Counted from the stretch's first letter, positions 17,775 to 25,484 are shown. The stretch: 48,546 bases of DNA from Arenibacter certesii DSM 19833 (GCF_000429545.1 NZ_AUCB01000037.1:1-48546); one strand, 5' to 3'. Numbers and translations are program-made. Notes: generated from the sequence alone by a model not told the origin.

Positions 17775-19518
17775 CTAAATTTTTATCTACCAGTTCTAAC
17801 CCGTCATCTATTAAACGTCCTACGCTAGGCTTGTTGCGCTTTACATTGCCGAGATGGGTGGTAATCTCATTAGCAAACTCTCTGTCTCCGCTCTTTATAG
17901 CCAACTCATATAATTCCACAGATAAGAGCCAATCTTCGGGATGATTCAACAGGAGTTCCTGGAATACTTTGTTTCGTGAGATATTGGTGTTCTTTCCTAC
18001 CCTAAACTCCCTAACTTGTTTGTACAGCTGCTCCAAGTGGAGACCTACTTTGGTCTTGGCAGCCTTAATGGTAGTATCGGAAATTTTGTGGGTAATAAGG
18101 TCAAAGCTAGATAAGTCTGCCGGACCATTGAAAACAGAAACAATAGATTGACCAACTGCCATATTATATAATCCTTGTTCTGGATGGAAAAGTAGTTGAT
18201 CGTGGTGTTTTACGGTGCAGTTCGAAAAGGTGATCAAGATAATTTCTCCTTTTAAATTTCGTGTTCCAGTTATAATCTGCCCGCTTACGGTGATACCTCC
18301 AACAAATTCTAGGGTAACCACTTCACCTTCATAAATATTATAAGCCTTTAAATCCCTTGGACTCATATCTTCAATGGCAATATTTATTCCCATTAAATTT
18401 CCTATTGGGGAACCAAATCCATTGGGGTAATGCTTGCTCCCATGACCAATTAGTTCCTTCTCTCTATAGGAAAGCGCAGTTTTGCCTTCAGTGAAAAAAT
18501 AAATGGGCTTCCCTTCATGGGCTATGGCCTTATTAAATTTCCCAGAAATTTGAATACCAGTGCTTAGTTCTACGGTACCCAATTCTTTTGATTCTACTAA
18601 TTTTTCCAATCCGCTTAAACCGCCTTTACGGAGCGCCATTGTGTTAGCAAATTCTTCTAGTACTTGGTTGAGGTAAGCAAAATCTGGTGTTACATACAGT
18701 TGAGGTTGGGGTTTAGTAATATCAAATGGAGTGTGTACCGCTTCAATAGAATATGGTATTTTCTTTACTTCATCGGTCATGCACCAAGCGCTTTCTCCAA
18801 TAGAGGATAATAACCCTGCGCCATATATTTTAGGGTTCTCCAAGATACCAATTAGTCCGTATTCCACCGTCCACCAATGTAGATTTCTAATGAGGGCCAT
18901 TTCACTGGGTTCTCCCATATTCTGCTGTAATTCCTCAATCCGCTTTTCTGCCTTATCAATAAGGTCTTGGGGTGTTCCCTCAGCTTCTTTTATGATGGAA
19001 AGGTGTCTTACGGCTTCATAGAGTTCATAGTCTTTTTTACTAGAAATTGCTTTGCTGCCAATTTCCCCAAACCTTCTTAGGTATTCTGCATATTCAGGGT
19101 TGGCTATAATTGGCGCATGTCCTGCTCCTTCATGAATTATATCTGGAGCTGGGGTGTATTCTATGTGCTCCAACTGTCTTATGTCGGAAGCGATCACCAA
19201 AATGTTATAGGCTTGAAATTCCATAAATGCACTTGGTGGAATAAACCCGTCTACAGCTACCGCAGCCCAACCAATTTCTTTCAAAATACGGTTCATTCCG
19301 TACATATTGGGGATATGGTCTATGGCAATTCCCGTTTTATGGAGGCCGTCTACATAACTTTTATGAGCCACCTTACTGAGATAGTCAACATTTTTTCGCA
19401 TTACATACCGCCATACTGCCTGGTTTATTGCAGTGTATTCCTCATAGTCCTGAGGTTTTATAAATTGCTTCAAATGCTGGGGAAGCTTATCCAGTATATA
19501 ATTGCTTTCGAAGGCCAT
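17767..19518 (-). CDS. Aromatic amino acid hydroxylase (phenylalanine 4-monooxygenase-like) with long C-terminal extension
   Basis: This 583-residue protein starts with a biopterin-dependent aromatic hydroxylase core. The non-haem iron ligands are visible: HEGAGH (H129, H134) and the Glu of WWTVEYGL (E219). The enzyme would hydroxylate Phe to Tyr with tetrahydropterin and O2. The start at 19518 is chosen because it gives MAFESNYILDKLPQHLKQFI, as in relatives; the 12 extra upstream residues look non-coding. Bacterial PAH usually ends near 260-300 residues. Here about 240 further residues follow, apparently beta-rich (LSTGIQISGKF, VVTLEFVGGITVSGQI) with a helical end. No pterin dehydratase or homogentisate-pathway gene is adjacent. 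Confidence 0.88.
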   Translation of the reverse strand: MAFESNYILDKLPQHLKQFIKPQDYEEYTAINQAVWRYVMRKNVDYLSKVAHKSYVDGLHKTGIAIDHIPNMYGMNRILKEIGWAAVAVDGFIPPSAFMEFQAYNILVIASDIRQLEHIEYTPAPDIIHEGAGHAPIIANPEYAEYLRRFGEIGSKAISSKKDYELYEAVRHLSIIKEAEGTPQDLIDKAEKRIEELQQNMGEPSEMALIRNLHWWTVEYGLIGILENPKIYGAGLLSSIGESAWCMTDEVKKIPYSIEAVHTPFDITKPQPQLYVTPDFAYLNQVLEEFANTMALRKGGLSGLEKLVESKELGTVELSTGIQISGKFNKAIAHEGKPIYFFTEGKTALSYREKELIGHGSKHYPNGFGSPIGNLMGINIAIEDMSPRDLKAYNIYEGEVVTLEFVGGITVSGQIITGTRNLKGEIILITFSNCTVKHHDQLLFHPEQGLYNMAVGQSIVSVFNGPADLSSFDLITHKISDTTIKAAKTKVGLHLEQLYKQVREFRVGKNTNISRNKVFQELLLNHPEDWLLSVELYELAIKSGDREFANEITTHLGNVKRNKPSVGRLIDDGLELVDKNLVI

Positions 19519-19543
19519 CTGCTCTGTTTTAAAATAAAGGTAC

Positions 19544-19589
19544 AAAAAAGCCACGCCTTAAGGGAGTCTTGCTTTCTTAAGGCGTGGCT
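19544..19589 (-). terminator. Strong intrinsic terminator (minus strand)
   Basis: A perfect 14-bp stem, AGCCACGCCTTAAG (19549-19562) against CTTAAGGCGTGGCT (19576-19589), has a 13-nt loop and is followed on the minus strand by TTTTTT. It lies 100 bp past the DUF4136 stop and only 26 bp before the hydroxylase ATG. It could therefore end the DUF4136 transcript, or act as an attenuator if the hydroxylase promoter is upstream of it. Confidence 0.85.
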
Positions 19590-19688
19590 AATACAGAAAA
19601 TTATGGTTGTCTGTAAATCTTGGTACCTCGCTAGCTGTAATAACAACTAAAAGGATTATTTTTTTAGGAAGTGCTTTAGCTTGGCTTT

Positions 19689-20246
19689 TTATTTACGATC
19701 AGATCCTGGGGGGTAGGCTTGCAGAATTTCGGCAACAAATTCTTTTATACGGGCCTCTTTCTTTTCAATATTTTTTATGTTGTGCAGACTGCCAACGCCT
19801 CTTCCTTGCCATACCAGTTCCTTGTTTTTGGCATCTATAATATCTATATATAAAGAGCCTTCTGTTCTTGTGCTTACATTGCTGTTACTGTAGGGGCCTC
19901 CCCAGAAATAAGGATTCCATCCCCAACCATAATACCCGCTGCCCCAATAGTTGCTATAAACATCTACTTGCTGCCTTTCCTTCGTAAAAATACTTAGAAG
20001 GATATCTGGCTCATTAGATTTTACGAATCCTCGGGAGCTCATTTCGGAATCAATGGCTTTTAAGATTCTTTTTTTATCCAAATCGGAAATTTGCGCCTTG
20101 TCTATTCCCGTCTTATAAAAAGCGTAGGTCTTAAAGGTGTCAAAATTAGCTTCCCTATCATAATCTGTTAAAACTTGTACAGATGTACACGAAACTAAAA
20201 GAAGTAAGGCGAAAATAGGGACGATTAAAAATCTAATATTTTTCAT
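19689..20246 (-). CDS. DUF4136 lipoprotein
   Basis: This 185-residue protein begins MKNIRFLIVPIFALLLLVSC, a lipoprotein signal with lipobox LVSC (Cys near residue 20). DUF4136 features follow: YDREANFDTFKTYAFY, an aromatic/Gly patch (YWGSGYYGWGWNPYFWGG), and GSLYIDIIDAKNKELVWQG. The role is unknown; it is probably an envelope lipoprotein. An in-frame extension to 20375 was rejected because it hides the lipoprotein signal and overlaps the DUF5522 gene on the same strand. The strong terminator at 19544-19589 probably ends this transcript. Confidence 0.87.
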   Translation of the reverse strand: MKNIRFLIVPIFALLLLVSCTSVQVLTDYDREANFDTFKTYAFYKTGIDKAQISDLDKKRILKAIDSEMSSRGFVKSNEPDILLSIFTKERQQVDVYSNYWGSGYYGWGWNPYFWGGPYSNSNVSTRTEGSLYIDIIDAKNKELVWQGRGVGSLHNIKNIEKKEARIKEFVAEILQAYPPGSDRK

Positions 20247-20313
20247 AGCTGTTATTTTTTTGAATTTATACTCCTTATAAATAATCTCAAAAACCATGCC
20301 GAACGGAGCGGTG

Positions 20314-20475
20314 CTAGTTTCTGCGGTTAGTGCGCGGATTATAGCCGTAAGGACAATGTCTACAGCCACTTTCACAACAATATCCTCTTTTTAATAGGTA
20401 TTGTTTTGTGAAAACTTTGTATCCTTCCTCTGAAAGATAATAATCCCCTTCCTCCAATGGTATTAACTTCTTCAT
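20314..20475 (-). CDS. DUF5522-type small cysteine-rich protein (53 aa)
   Basis: This short ORF starts MKKLIPLEEGDYYLSEEGY and ends in NPRTNRRN. The centre is GYCCESGCRHCPYGY, with C33, C34, C38 and C41 in a CC-x3-C-x2-C arrangement. That is the mark of DUF5522 and resembles the small oxidoreductase-like N-terminal domain. Four cysteines suggest zinc or Fe-S binding (inference). There is no signal peptide, so it is cytoplasmic. It lies 67 bp upstream of the DUF4136 gene on the same strand and may be co-transcribed. It is too short for usual length cut-offs, but the cysteine motif makes chance unlikely. Confidence 0.85.
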   Translation of the reverse strand: MKKLIPLEEGDYYLSEEGYKVFTKQYLLKRGYCCESGCRHCPYGYNPRTNRRN

Positions 20476-20557
20476 CTGTGTAAATTTATAGGATTTAAAT
20501 GAAAAATGAGACTATAACCTCCTTCTTTGGTGATATTTGGTTCTTGTCTACGTATTT

Positions 20558-20585
20558 TTAGGTAGTTAACCCAAATTAGGTAGTT
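20558..20585. repeat. Two direct repeats TTAGGTAGTT, 18-bp period
   Basis: Identical 10-mers at 20558-20567 and 20576-20585 lie 17 bp upstream of the -33-like element of the + strand promoter at 20602-20631. They also lie upstream of the divergent DUF5522 gene. The spacing of nearly two helical turns fits a tandem regulator-binding site (inference). Confidence 0.5.
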
Positions 20586-20601
20586 TTAAATCGAATAGAG
20601 T

Positions 20602-20631
20602 CTGTTTTTTAAATAGGGACCTTTATCTTTG
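20602..20631 (+). promoter_or_regulatory. Promoter of the HExxH/desulfhydrase/glucosaminidase/hemL unit
   Basis: TATCTTTG (20624-20631) matches TAnnTTTG exactly. CTG, one base off TTG, sits at a 19-nt spacing (20602-20604). The start near 20638 gives a leader of about 19 nt. Confidence 0.6.
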
Positions 20632-20656
20632 GGTAAGTTGTAATTCTTTTGATTTT

Positions 20657-20995
20657 ATGATCATTGTATTTAAACATCTTTTTTATAAAAATTATGTCGG
20701 ACTATCGCTATGGCCGTTTATCATAGTGAAGAACCTCGAGTTAAAAAATGATGCGGTGCTCATCAATCATGAAAAGATTCATTTGAAGCAGCAACGGGAA
20801 TTATTAATTATTCCGTTTTATTTGATTTACCTGTTGGAGGGGTTAATCCGTTTTTTTATTTATTTTGATGCCTATACCGCCTATCGAAACATCAGTTTTG
20901 AACGCGAGGCATATTGTAATGAATCCAACCTACTTTATTTGCAACAACGAAGTCCGTATAGTTTTATTAAATATCTTTGGGGTGAAAAGCGTTAG
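20657..20995 (+). CDS. Small membrane protein with HExxH zinc-protease-like motif
   Basis: This 112-residue protein contains INHEKIHLKQQREL (H38, E39, H42), a HExxH motif. It is followed by a hydrophobic helix (IIPFYLIYLLEGLIRFFIYF, about 51-70) and then FEREAYCNE, where E82 or E84 could be the third ligand of a gluzincin. The N-terminus has a shorter hydrophobic stretch. This resembles a stripped-down M56/M48-like membrane peptidase core, but protease activity is inference. It is the first gene of a + strand unit, and the next gene begins 2 bp after its stop. Confidence 0.78.
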   Translation: MIIVFKHLFYKNYVGLSLWPFIIVKNLELKNDAVLINHEKIHLKQQRELLIIPFYLIYLLEGLIRFFIYFDAYTAYRNISFEREAYCNESNLLYLQQRSPYSFIKYLWGEKR

Positions 20996-20997
20996 GC

Positions 20998-21903
20998 GTG
21001 TCAGTAATCCATCAACAAGTTGCACTTTCCTTATTAAGTGAAAAGCAGGTATCCCTTATTGTAAAAAGGGAAGATTTGAATCATCCTTTTATTTCTGGAA
21101 ATAAATTACGTAAGTTAAAATACAACCTGATAGAAGCTCAAAACCAAGGCCACCATACCATTGTCACTTTTGGTGGTGCATATTCCAATCATATTGCGGC
21201 TACTGCATATGCAGGGAGAGAGATGGGTTTGCGAACCGTTGGGATAATAAGAGGAGAGGAATTAAGAGAGGGTTATAAAAGTAATCCTACACTGGCACAA
21301 GCCAGTAAAAACGGAATGGAATTTATTTTTATTACTAGAGAACAGTATAGGGACAAAAGCAATCCTCATTTTTTACGGATTTTACAGGATAGAGTAGGAG
21401 AATTCTATCTGGTTCCGGAAGGGGGAACCAATGACTTGGCAATAAAAGGTTGTGAAGAAATATTGGAAGATAGCGACCATAATTTTGATTATATATGTTG
21501 TAGTGTAGGAACAGGAGGTACCTTGGCCGGAATTATAAATTCTTCTGACTCAACAAAAAAGGTAATAGGGTTTGCTTCCCTAAAAGGTGATTTTCTAACA
21601 AAAGATATTCGTAATTTTGTCACCAAGGATAATTGGGAAGTAAGGACTGATTATCACTTTGGTGGTTATGCCAAAGTATCCGGACCGCTTATATCATTTA
21701 TAAATTGGTTAAAGCGAGAAACCGGCATTCCAACAGACCCCATTTATACTGGAAAGTTGTTCTATGGTGTTCTGGATCTAATGAAACAGAATTATTTTAA
21801 ACCTGGGTCGTCTATCTTGGTAATACATACTGGGGGATTGCAAGGGATTGAAGGCATGAATTTAATATTAAAGAAGCGACAGCAACCATTGATAGAAGTA
21901 TGA
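20998..21903 (+). CDS. ACC deaminase/D-cysteine desulfhydrase-family PLP enzyme
   Basis: This 301-residue protein uses a GTG start 2 bp after the preceding stop. It is a fold-type II PLP enzyme. SGNKLRKLKYNL holds the likely PLP lysine (K36), TFGGAYSNH is the substrate/PLP loop, and VGTGGTLAG is the phosphate-binding glycine loop. The family either opens 1-aminocyclopropane-1-carboxylate to 2-oxobutyrate or breaks D-cysteine into pyruvate, H2S and ammonia. In bacteria without plant association the desulfhydrase-type activity is more likely (inference). It overlaps the next gene by 4 bp (ATGA). Confidence 0.88.
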   Translation: MSVIHQQVALSLLSEKQVSLIVKREDLNHPFISGNKLRKLKYNLIEAQNQGHHTIVTFGGAYSNHIAATAYAGREMGLRTVGIIRGEELREGYKSNPTLAQASKNGMEFIFITREQYRDKSNPHFLRILQDRVGEFYLVPEGGTNDLAIKGCEEILEDSDHNFDYICCSVGTGGTLAGIINSSDSTKKVIGFASLKGDFLTKDIRNFVTKDNWEVRTDYHFGGYAKVSGPLISFINWLKRETGIPTDPIYTGKLFYGVLDLMKQNYFKPGSSILVIHTGGLQGIEGMNLILKKRQQPLIEV

Positions 21904-22745
21904 TAAAAAGAATAATAGCGGTATTTATTTTTGGATCTTTAATGATCGCTTGCGGATCTAAAAAACGGGTTACACATACAAAGAAACCAATAGAGAGAAC
22001 GGTGAAAAAGCCTGCCGAAAGAACAGCTGTTAAAGAATACGAACAGGACAGCGGTGTGCTGTATCCACTTCCAGAGGATACTGGAGATTTTGTTCAATTT
22101 TCTATTAACTCCGTGGAGGAGTATATAGCGTCTTTTGCTGATATTGCCCGTTTTGAAATGAAGGCATATGGTATCCCGGCTAGTATTACTTTGGCCCAAG
22201 GAATCTTGGAGAGTGGTGCAGGTAGAGGGTCTCTTACCCAAAGGACCAATAATCATTTTGGAATAAAATGTCATGTCGGTTGGGAAGGGGATTATGATTT
22301 TCACGATGATGATGAAAAAGGAGAGTGCTTTAGGAAGTACAATCATCCTATGTATTCCTTTAGGGACCGTAGTATCTTTTTATCTTCCCGTGCGCGGTAT
22401 GCCTTTCTATTCGAATTGGATCATGACGATTATGTGGGCTGGGCCAATGGTTTAAAAAAAGCTGGCTATGCCACGGACCGAAAATATCCTGATAAATTAA
22501 TTTCAGTTATACAACGTTACCAGTTAGATAAATATGACCAAGAAGTTATAAAAACCGGGAGAATAGTAAAAAAGGAACCTAAACAATATAATTTCGAAAC
22601 ATATGTGGTTAGAAAGGGAGATACCTTGTATTCCATTGCTAGAAAGTACTTTGTCTCCGTTCCAGACTTGATGAAAATGAATAATATGAAGAACAGTAAT
22701 TTGGCGGTAGGTCAAAAGCTGACCGTTAAAGCTGAAAAAAAATAG
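21900..22745 (+). CDS. Glucosaminidase-LysM lipoprotein (peptidoglycan hydrolase)
   Basis: This 281-residue protein has a lipoprotein signal (IIAVFIFGSLMIACGS; Cys18), a Lys/Thr-rich linker (about 20-50) and a glucosaminidase domain (about 65-205). The catalytic Glu is probably in AQGILESGAGRG, and NHFGIKCH and GLKKAGYATD are also typical. A C-terminal LysM repeat follows (about 232-278: YVVRKGDTLYSIARKYF). It should cleave the beta-1,4 bond after GlcNAc in peptidoglycan from the outer-membrane or periplasmic side. The ATGA overlap with the upstream gene implies coupling. hemL follows after 6 bp. Confidence 0.92.
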   Translation: MIKRIIAVFIFGSLMIACGSKKRVTHTKKPIERTVKKPAERTAVKEYEQDSGVLYPLPEDTGDFVQFSINSVEEYIASFADIARFEMKAYGIPASITLAQGILESGAGRGSLTQRTNNHFGIKCHVGWEGDYDFHDDDEKGECFRKYNHPMYSFRDRSIFLSSRARYAFLFELDHDDYVGWANGLKKAGYATDRKYPDKLISVIQRYQLDKYDQEVIKTGRIVKKEPKQYNFETYVVRKGDTLYSIARKYFVSVPDLMKMNNMKNSNLAVGQKLTVKAEKK

Positions 22746-22751
22746 GTAATA

Positions 22752-24041
22752 ATGAGATATAAAAGAAGTAGTGCGTTGTTTGCCGAAGCGCAAAAATTTA
22801 TTCCAGGAGGGGTAAACTCTCCAGTAAGAGCGTTTAAAGCAGTGGGTGGTGACCCCATATTCGTTAAAGAAGCCAAAGGTGCTTATTTGTATGATGAGGA
22901 TGGTAATCGTTTAATAGACTATATAGCTTCTTGGGGGCCTTTGATTTTGGGCCATGCCTATGAACCCGTAATTAATGCGGTAATAGAGAAAGCTAAAAAA
23001 GGAACATCTTTTGGAATGCCTACCGAAATAGAGACCCAATTGGCAGAATTGGCTGTTTCCATGGTACCCAATATAGATAAAATCCGATTTGTCAATAGCG
23101 GTACCGAAGCTTGTATGAGTGCGGTTAGGTTGGCTAGAGGTTATACTGGAAAGGATAAGGTAATTAAATTTGCAGGATGTTACCACGGGCATTCAGACTC
23201 CTTTCTGATCCAAGCGGGTAGTGGAGCAGTAACTTTTGGCACTCCAAACAGTCCTGGGGTTACCCAAGGTACAGCCAGAGACACTCTTTTGGCTAAATAC
23301 AATAATTTGGAAAGTGTAAAATCCTTGGCAGTGGCCAATAAAGGGGAAATAGCTGCCGTTATAATAGAACCGATTGCAGGTAATATGGGATGTATTATTC
23401 CTGAGGAAAGCTTTATAAAAGGACTAAGAGAACTCTGTACCCAAGAAGGGATATTATTAATTTTTGATGAGGTAATGACCGGATTTAGACTCGCTAAGGG
23501 CGGAGCCCAAGAAGTATTGGGAATAGATGCGGATATCGTAACCTTTGGGAAAGTTATAGGTGGTGGATTACCCGTAGGTGCTTTTGCCGCACGGGATGAG
23601 ATTATGGGTTATTTAGCTCCAGATGGCCCAGTTTACCAGGCAGGCACACTTAGCGGTAACCCTTTAGCGATGAGTGCGGGATTAGCCATGTTGACCGAAC
23701 TAAACAAGAATCCCAATGTGTTTAGAAGCCTTGCTGATAAGACTGCCTATTTAGGAGCTGGACTGGCCAAGGTATTGTCCGAAAATAATATTCCCTTTCA
23801 AAAAAATAGATTTGGCTCTATGATGTCTATTCACTTTACGGATGAACCCGTAGTAGATTTTGAAAGCGCTGTTAAAGGGAACAATGATAAATTTAAAAAA
23901 TATTTCCACGGGATGTTGAGAGAGGGTGTTTATCTTCCTCCTAGTGCATTTGAAAGCTATTTTTTAAACGATGCACTTACCTATGAGGATTTGGATGCTA
24001 CAATTGCTGCCCTTTCCAATATCGTAGATGATCTTAAATAA
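22752..24041 (+). CDS. hemL: Glutamate-1-semialdehyde 2,1-aminomutase
   Basis: This 429-residue PLP enzyme makes 5-aminolevulinate from glutamate-1-semialdehyde, the second step of the C5 route to haem. Motifs are complete: the N-terminal [11 protein letters not shown] (18-28), NSGTEA (115-120), FDEVMTGFR (238-246) and the PLP lysine K267 in [13 protein letters not shown]. Length is standard. It is the last gene of the four-gene unit, 6 bp after the glucosaminidase gene. The hairpin at 24074-24093 follows 33 bp later. Confidence 0.97.
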   Translation: MRYKRSSALFAEAQKFIPGGVNSPVRAFKAVGGDPIFVKEAKGAYLYDEDGNRLIDYIASWGPLILGHAYEPVINAVIEKAKKGTSFGMPTEIETQLAELAVSMVPNIDKIRFVNSGTEACMSAVRLARGYTGKDKVIKFAGCYHGHSDSFLIQAGSGAVTFGTPNSPGVTQGTARDTLLAKYNNLESVKSLAVANKGEIAAVIIEPIAGNMGCIIPEESFIKGLRELCTQEGILLIFDEVMTGFRLAKGGAQEVLGIDADIVTFGKVIGGGLPVGAFAARDEIMGYLAPDGPVYQAGTLSGNPLAMSAGLAMLTELNKNPNVFRSLADKTAYLGAGLAKVLSENNIPFQKNRFGSMMSIHFTDEPVVDFESAVKGNNDKFKKYFHGMLREGVYLPPSAFESYFLNDALTYEDLDATIAALSNIVDDLK

Positions 24042-24063
24042 TACACTATTAGAATAGGTGCTT

Positions 24064-24108
24064 GCCTTCTAAGTTCCCTCTAAAGAGAGGGAAGGGTGCT
24101 TGGAAGGC
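24064..24108. repeat. Nested inverted repeat, REP-like, between hemL and a convergent gene
   Basis: An inner perfect 8-bp stem, TTCCCTCT (24074-24081) against AGAGGGAA (24086-24093) with loop AAAG, sits inside an outer GCCTTC (24064-24069) / GAAGGC (24103-24108) pair. It could terminate both convergent transcripts, but neither strand has a U-tract. The sequence resembles dispersed intergenic repeats known in flavobacterial genomes (from memory; copy number cannot be checked here). Confidence 0.5.
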
Positions 24109-24129
24109 AGATTACCTACTGGTATTGTA

Positions 24130-24573
24130 TTATTGTTTCTTTTTTCTATCTCTATTATTGCCTTTGCTTCTCCCTTTTCTTTTAGACATCCTATCGGCTT
24201 TTGTGCTTTCCCATTTCTCAAATTGTTCCTTAGTAAGTATTTTTTGTAATTGTTGCTTTTGTGCAATTTGATGGTCTAAACGTTCATTTTTAAGAGCATA
24301 TCGTTCTTCCGAGGTCGGCTTCTTCATCTCTCCGTTTTCCTTTTTTGCTCTCATCTCTTTTACTTTCTCCATGCGAAGAGTCGCATTTTCCACATTTAAC
24401 TTTTGGATCTGAGCTTGTTGGGTATCATTTAAACCTAGAGATAATGTCATTTGTTTGGTTTGAAGGGTGGCCATATGTTCTGGGCTCATATCCTTCATTC
24501 CTTTTCTGTGATCATTCTGTGCGAAAGCTGTAAAGCCTATCATTAACAAGATTGTAAAAGTTAATTTTCTCAT
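24130..24573 (-). CDS. Spy/CpxP-like or DUF4890-like periplasmic protein
   Basis: This 147-residue protein has a signal peptide (MRKLTFTILLMIGFTAFAQ), then a highly charged helical body: LSLGLNDTQQAQIQKLNVEN, ERLDHQIAQKQQLQKILT and FEKWESTKADRM. This is the Spy/LTXXQ pattern, in which a GL-x-x-x-Q start of a helix pair is followed by LT-x-x-Q-F-x-x-W. Relatives are periplasmic chaperones, or have no assigned role. A basic KRKGRSKGNNRDRKKKQ tail is unusual for such a chaperone. Start: two adjacent ATGs (24576 and 24573), of which the second is given. The upstream 20 codons of the longer frame lack signal features and were dropped. Confidence 0.8.
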   Translation of the reverse strand: MRKLTFTILLMIGFTAFAQNDHRKGMKDMSPEHMATLQTKQMTLSLGLNDTQQAQIQKLNVENATLRMEKVKEMRAKKENGEMKKPTSEERYALKNERLDHQIAQKQQLQKILTKEQFEKWESTKADRMSKRKGRSKGNNRDRKKKQ

Positions 24574-25005
24574 CATCTGAAATTTTAAGTTGTTTAATAC
24601 TAGGATACTGGAAATGAAGTTAGGTTTAATCACAGCTATTAACTTTAGTAAAGTTTAACAACCACTTATTTTAGTTCTGATGAGCACTATGGTGTGCGGA
24701 TTTTACTTAAATGAGAAATTAATCTAATCATTGAACTAGACCATGTCCGCAAGGTAAAATGTTTTATTTGTAGGTGTGTTCCTTAGTTTAACGGTAAGGT
24801 AAGAACATTAAATAGAAACTAAAGGGATTGTAATATCAGCAAACATCCTGATTTAATAAAAATTAAGAATTACCCAGATGTGGTTTAAATTATAGGGAAG
24901 AGAATTAACTATAATATAAAAGCCGTACTATTCTAATAGGACGGCTTTGTTGGTGTTAATTGTTTGTTTTTGTGTATGCCTATTACGTAATAATGAAATA
25001 ACCCA
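24574..25005. other. 432-bp intergenic region
   Basis: There is no convincing ORF on either strand. It contains the minus-strand terminator at 24919-24948 and must contain the promoter of the Spy-like gene, for which no TAnnTTTG match was seen close to the start. A short TGCGGA...TCCGCA pair, about 45 nt apart near 24700-24750, is too weak to call. Confidence 0.4.
24919..24948 (-). terminator. Intrinsic terminator after the small peptide genes
   Basis: AAAGCCGT (24919-24926) pairs with ACGGCTTT (24941-24948), with a further inner CTAT/ATAG pairing. On the minus strand the stem runs into TTTTATATTAT. It lies about 58 bp past the stop of the 51-residue peptide gene. Confidence 0.75.
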
Positions 25006-25161
25006 TTATTCAAGGCTGGCAATAGAATTGTTTACCTTCTCATTGCTTTCTATGGTTAATGCTTCTTTTTCGGTAGTGGATTCCTCTTGTAGGTGATTGC
25101 AAATCAATGCCGAAGCGACGAATCCGATAAGATAAAAAAGACTTTTAATTCTGTAGTTCAT
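25006..25161 (-). CDS. Small membrane-anchored peptide (51 aa), paralogue A
   Basis: This short ORF starts MNYRIKSLFYLIGFVASALI and has an acidic, Thr/Ser/Asn-rich remainder ending SIASLE. A single hydrophobic segment (about 8-21) suggests a signal anchor. It was identified because it aligns with the upstream 68-residue ORF (25278-25484): 11 of the first 20 residues are identical and most others conservative, with a looser match later (TIES against TIED, and a following NE). That paralogy supports both being real genes. No family is recognised. A terminator follows about 58 bp downstream. Confidence 0.68.
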   Translation of the reverse strand: MNYRIKSLFYLIGFVASALICNHLQEESTTEKEALTIESNEKVNNSIASLE

Positions 25162-25277
25162 AGATTTGAGGAATTAATTAATACCTCTAAATTAAATGAA
25201 GTTTTAAATTAGTAAGTTCAAATGTTGTGAAAGAGTTCTTTTTTGTTGTGAAGATACGCAATAGTGTTTTTAAGTTT

Positions 25278-25484
25278 TTAAGAACCTGAATATTGAGGCT
25301 GTTCCGTGGTTTCGTACAGCTCGCTAATTCTTTCATTAGGTTTAAGCGTGTCACTATCCTCAATAGTAGTTTTCACAGATTGGACTGGGATGGACTGTTC
25401 GTTCTCTATATCCATAGAGTAATAGAGTAGGGATGATCCCATAAAACAGATAAAATAAAGAAGGCTTTTTATTTTGTAAGACAC
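25278..25484 (-). CDS. Small membrane-anchored peptide (68 aa), paralogue B
   Basis: It starts MSYKIKSLLYFICFMGSSLL, with one hydrophobic stretch (about 6-21) followed by an acidic, Ser/Thr/Glu-rich tail ending in QPQYSGS. The N-terminus is a clear paralogue of the 51-residue ORF 116 bp downstream. The product would be anchored in or exported across the inner membrane, and no lipobox Cys is present. A TACATTTG -7 box lies 27 bp upstream. Function unknown; a precursor of a small exported peptide or a small membrane regulator are both possible. Confidence 0.68.
   Translation of the reverse strand: MSYKIKSLLYFICFMGSSLLYYSMDIENEQSIPVQSVKTTIEDSDTLKPNERISELYETTEQPQYSGS

Noticed and set aside
20247-20375. 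N-terminal extension of the DUF4136 lipoprotein
   Set aside because: It would bury the lipobox signal and overlaps the DUF5522 gene, whose cysteine motif is convincing.
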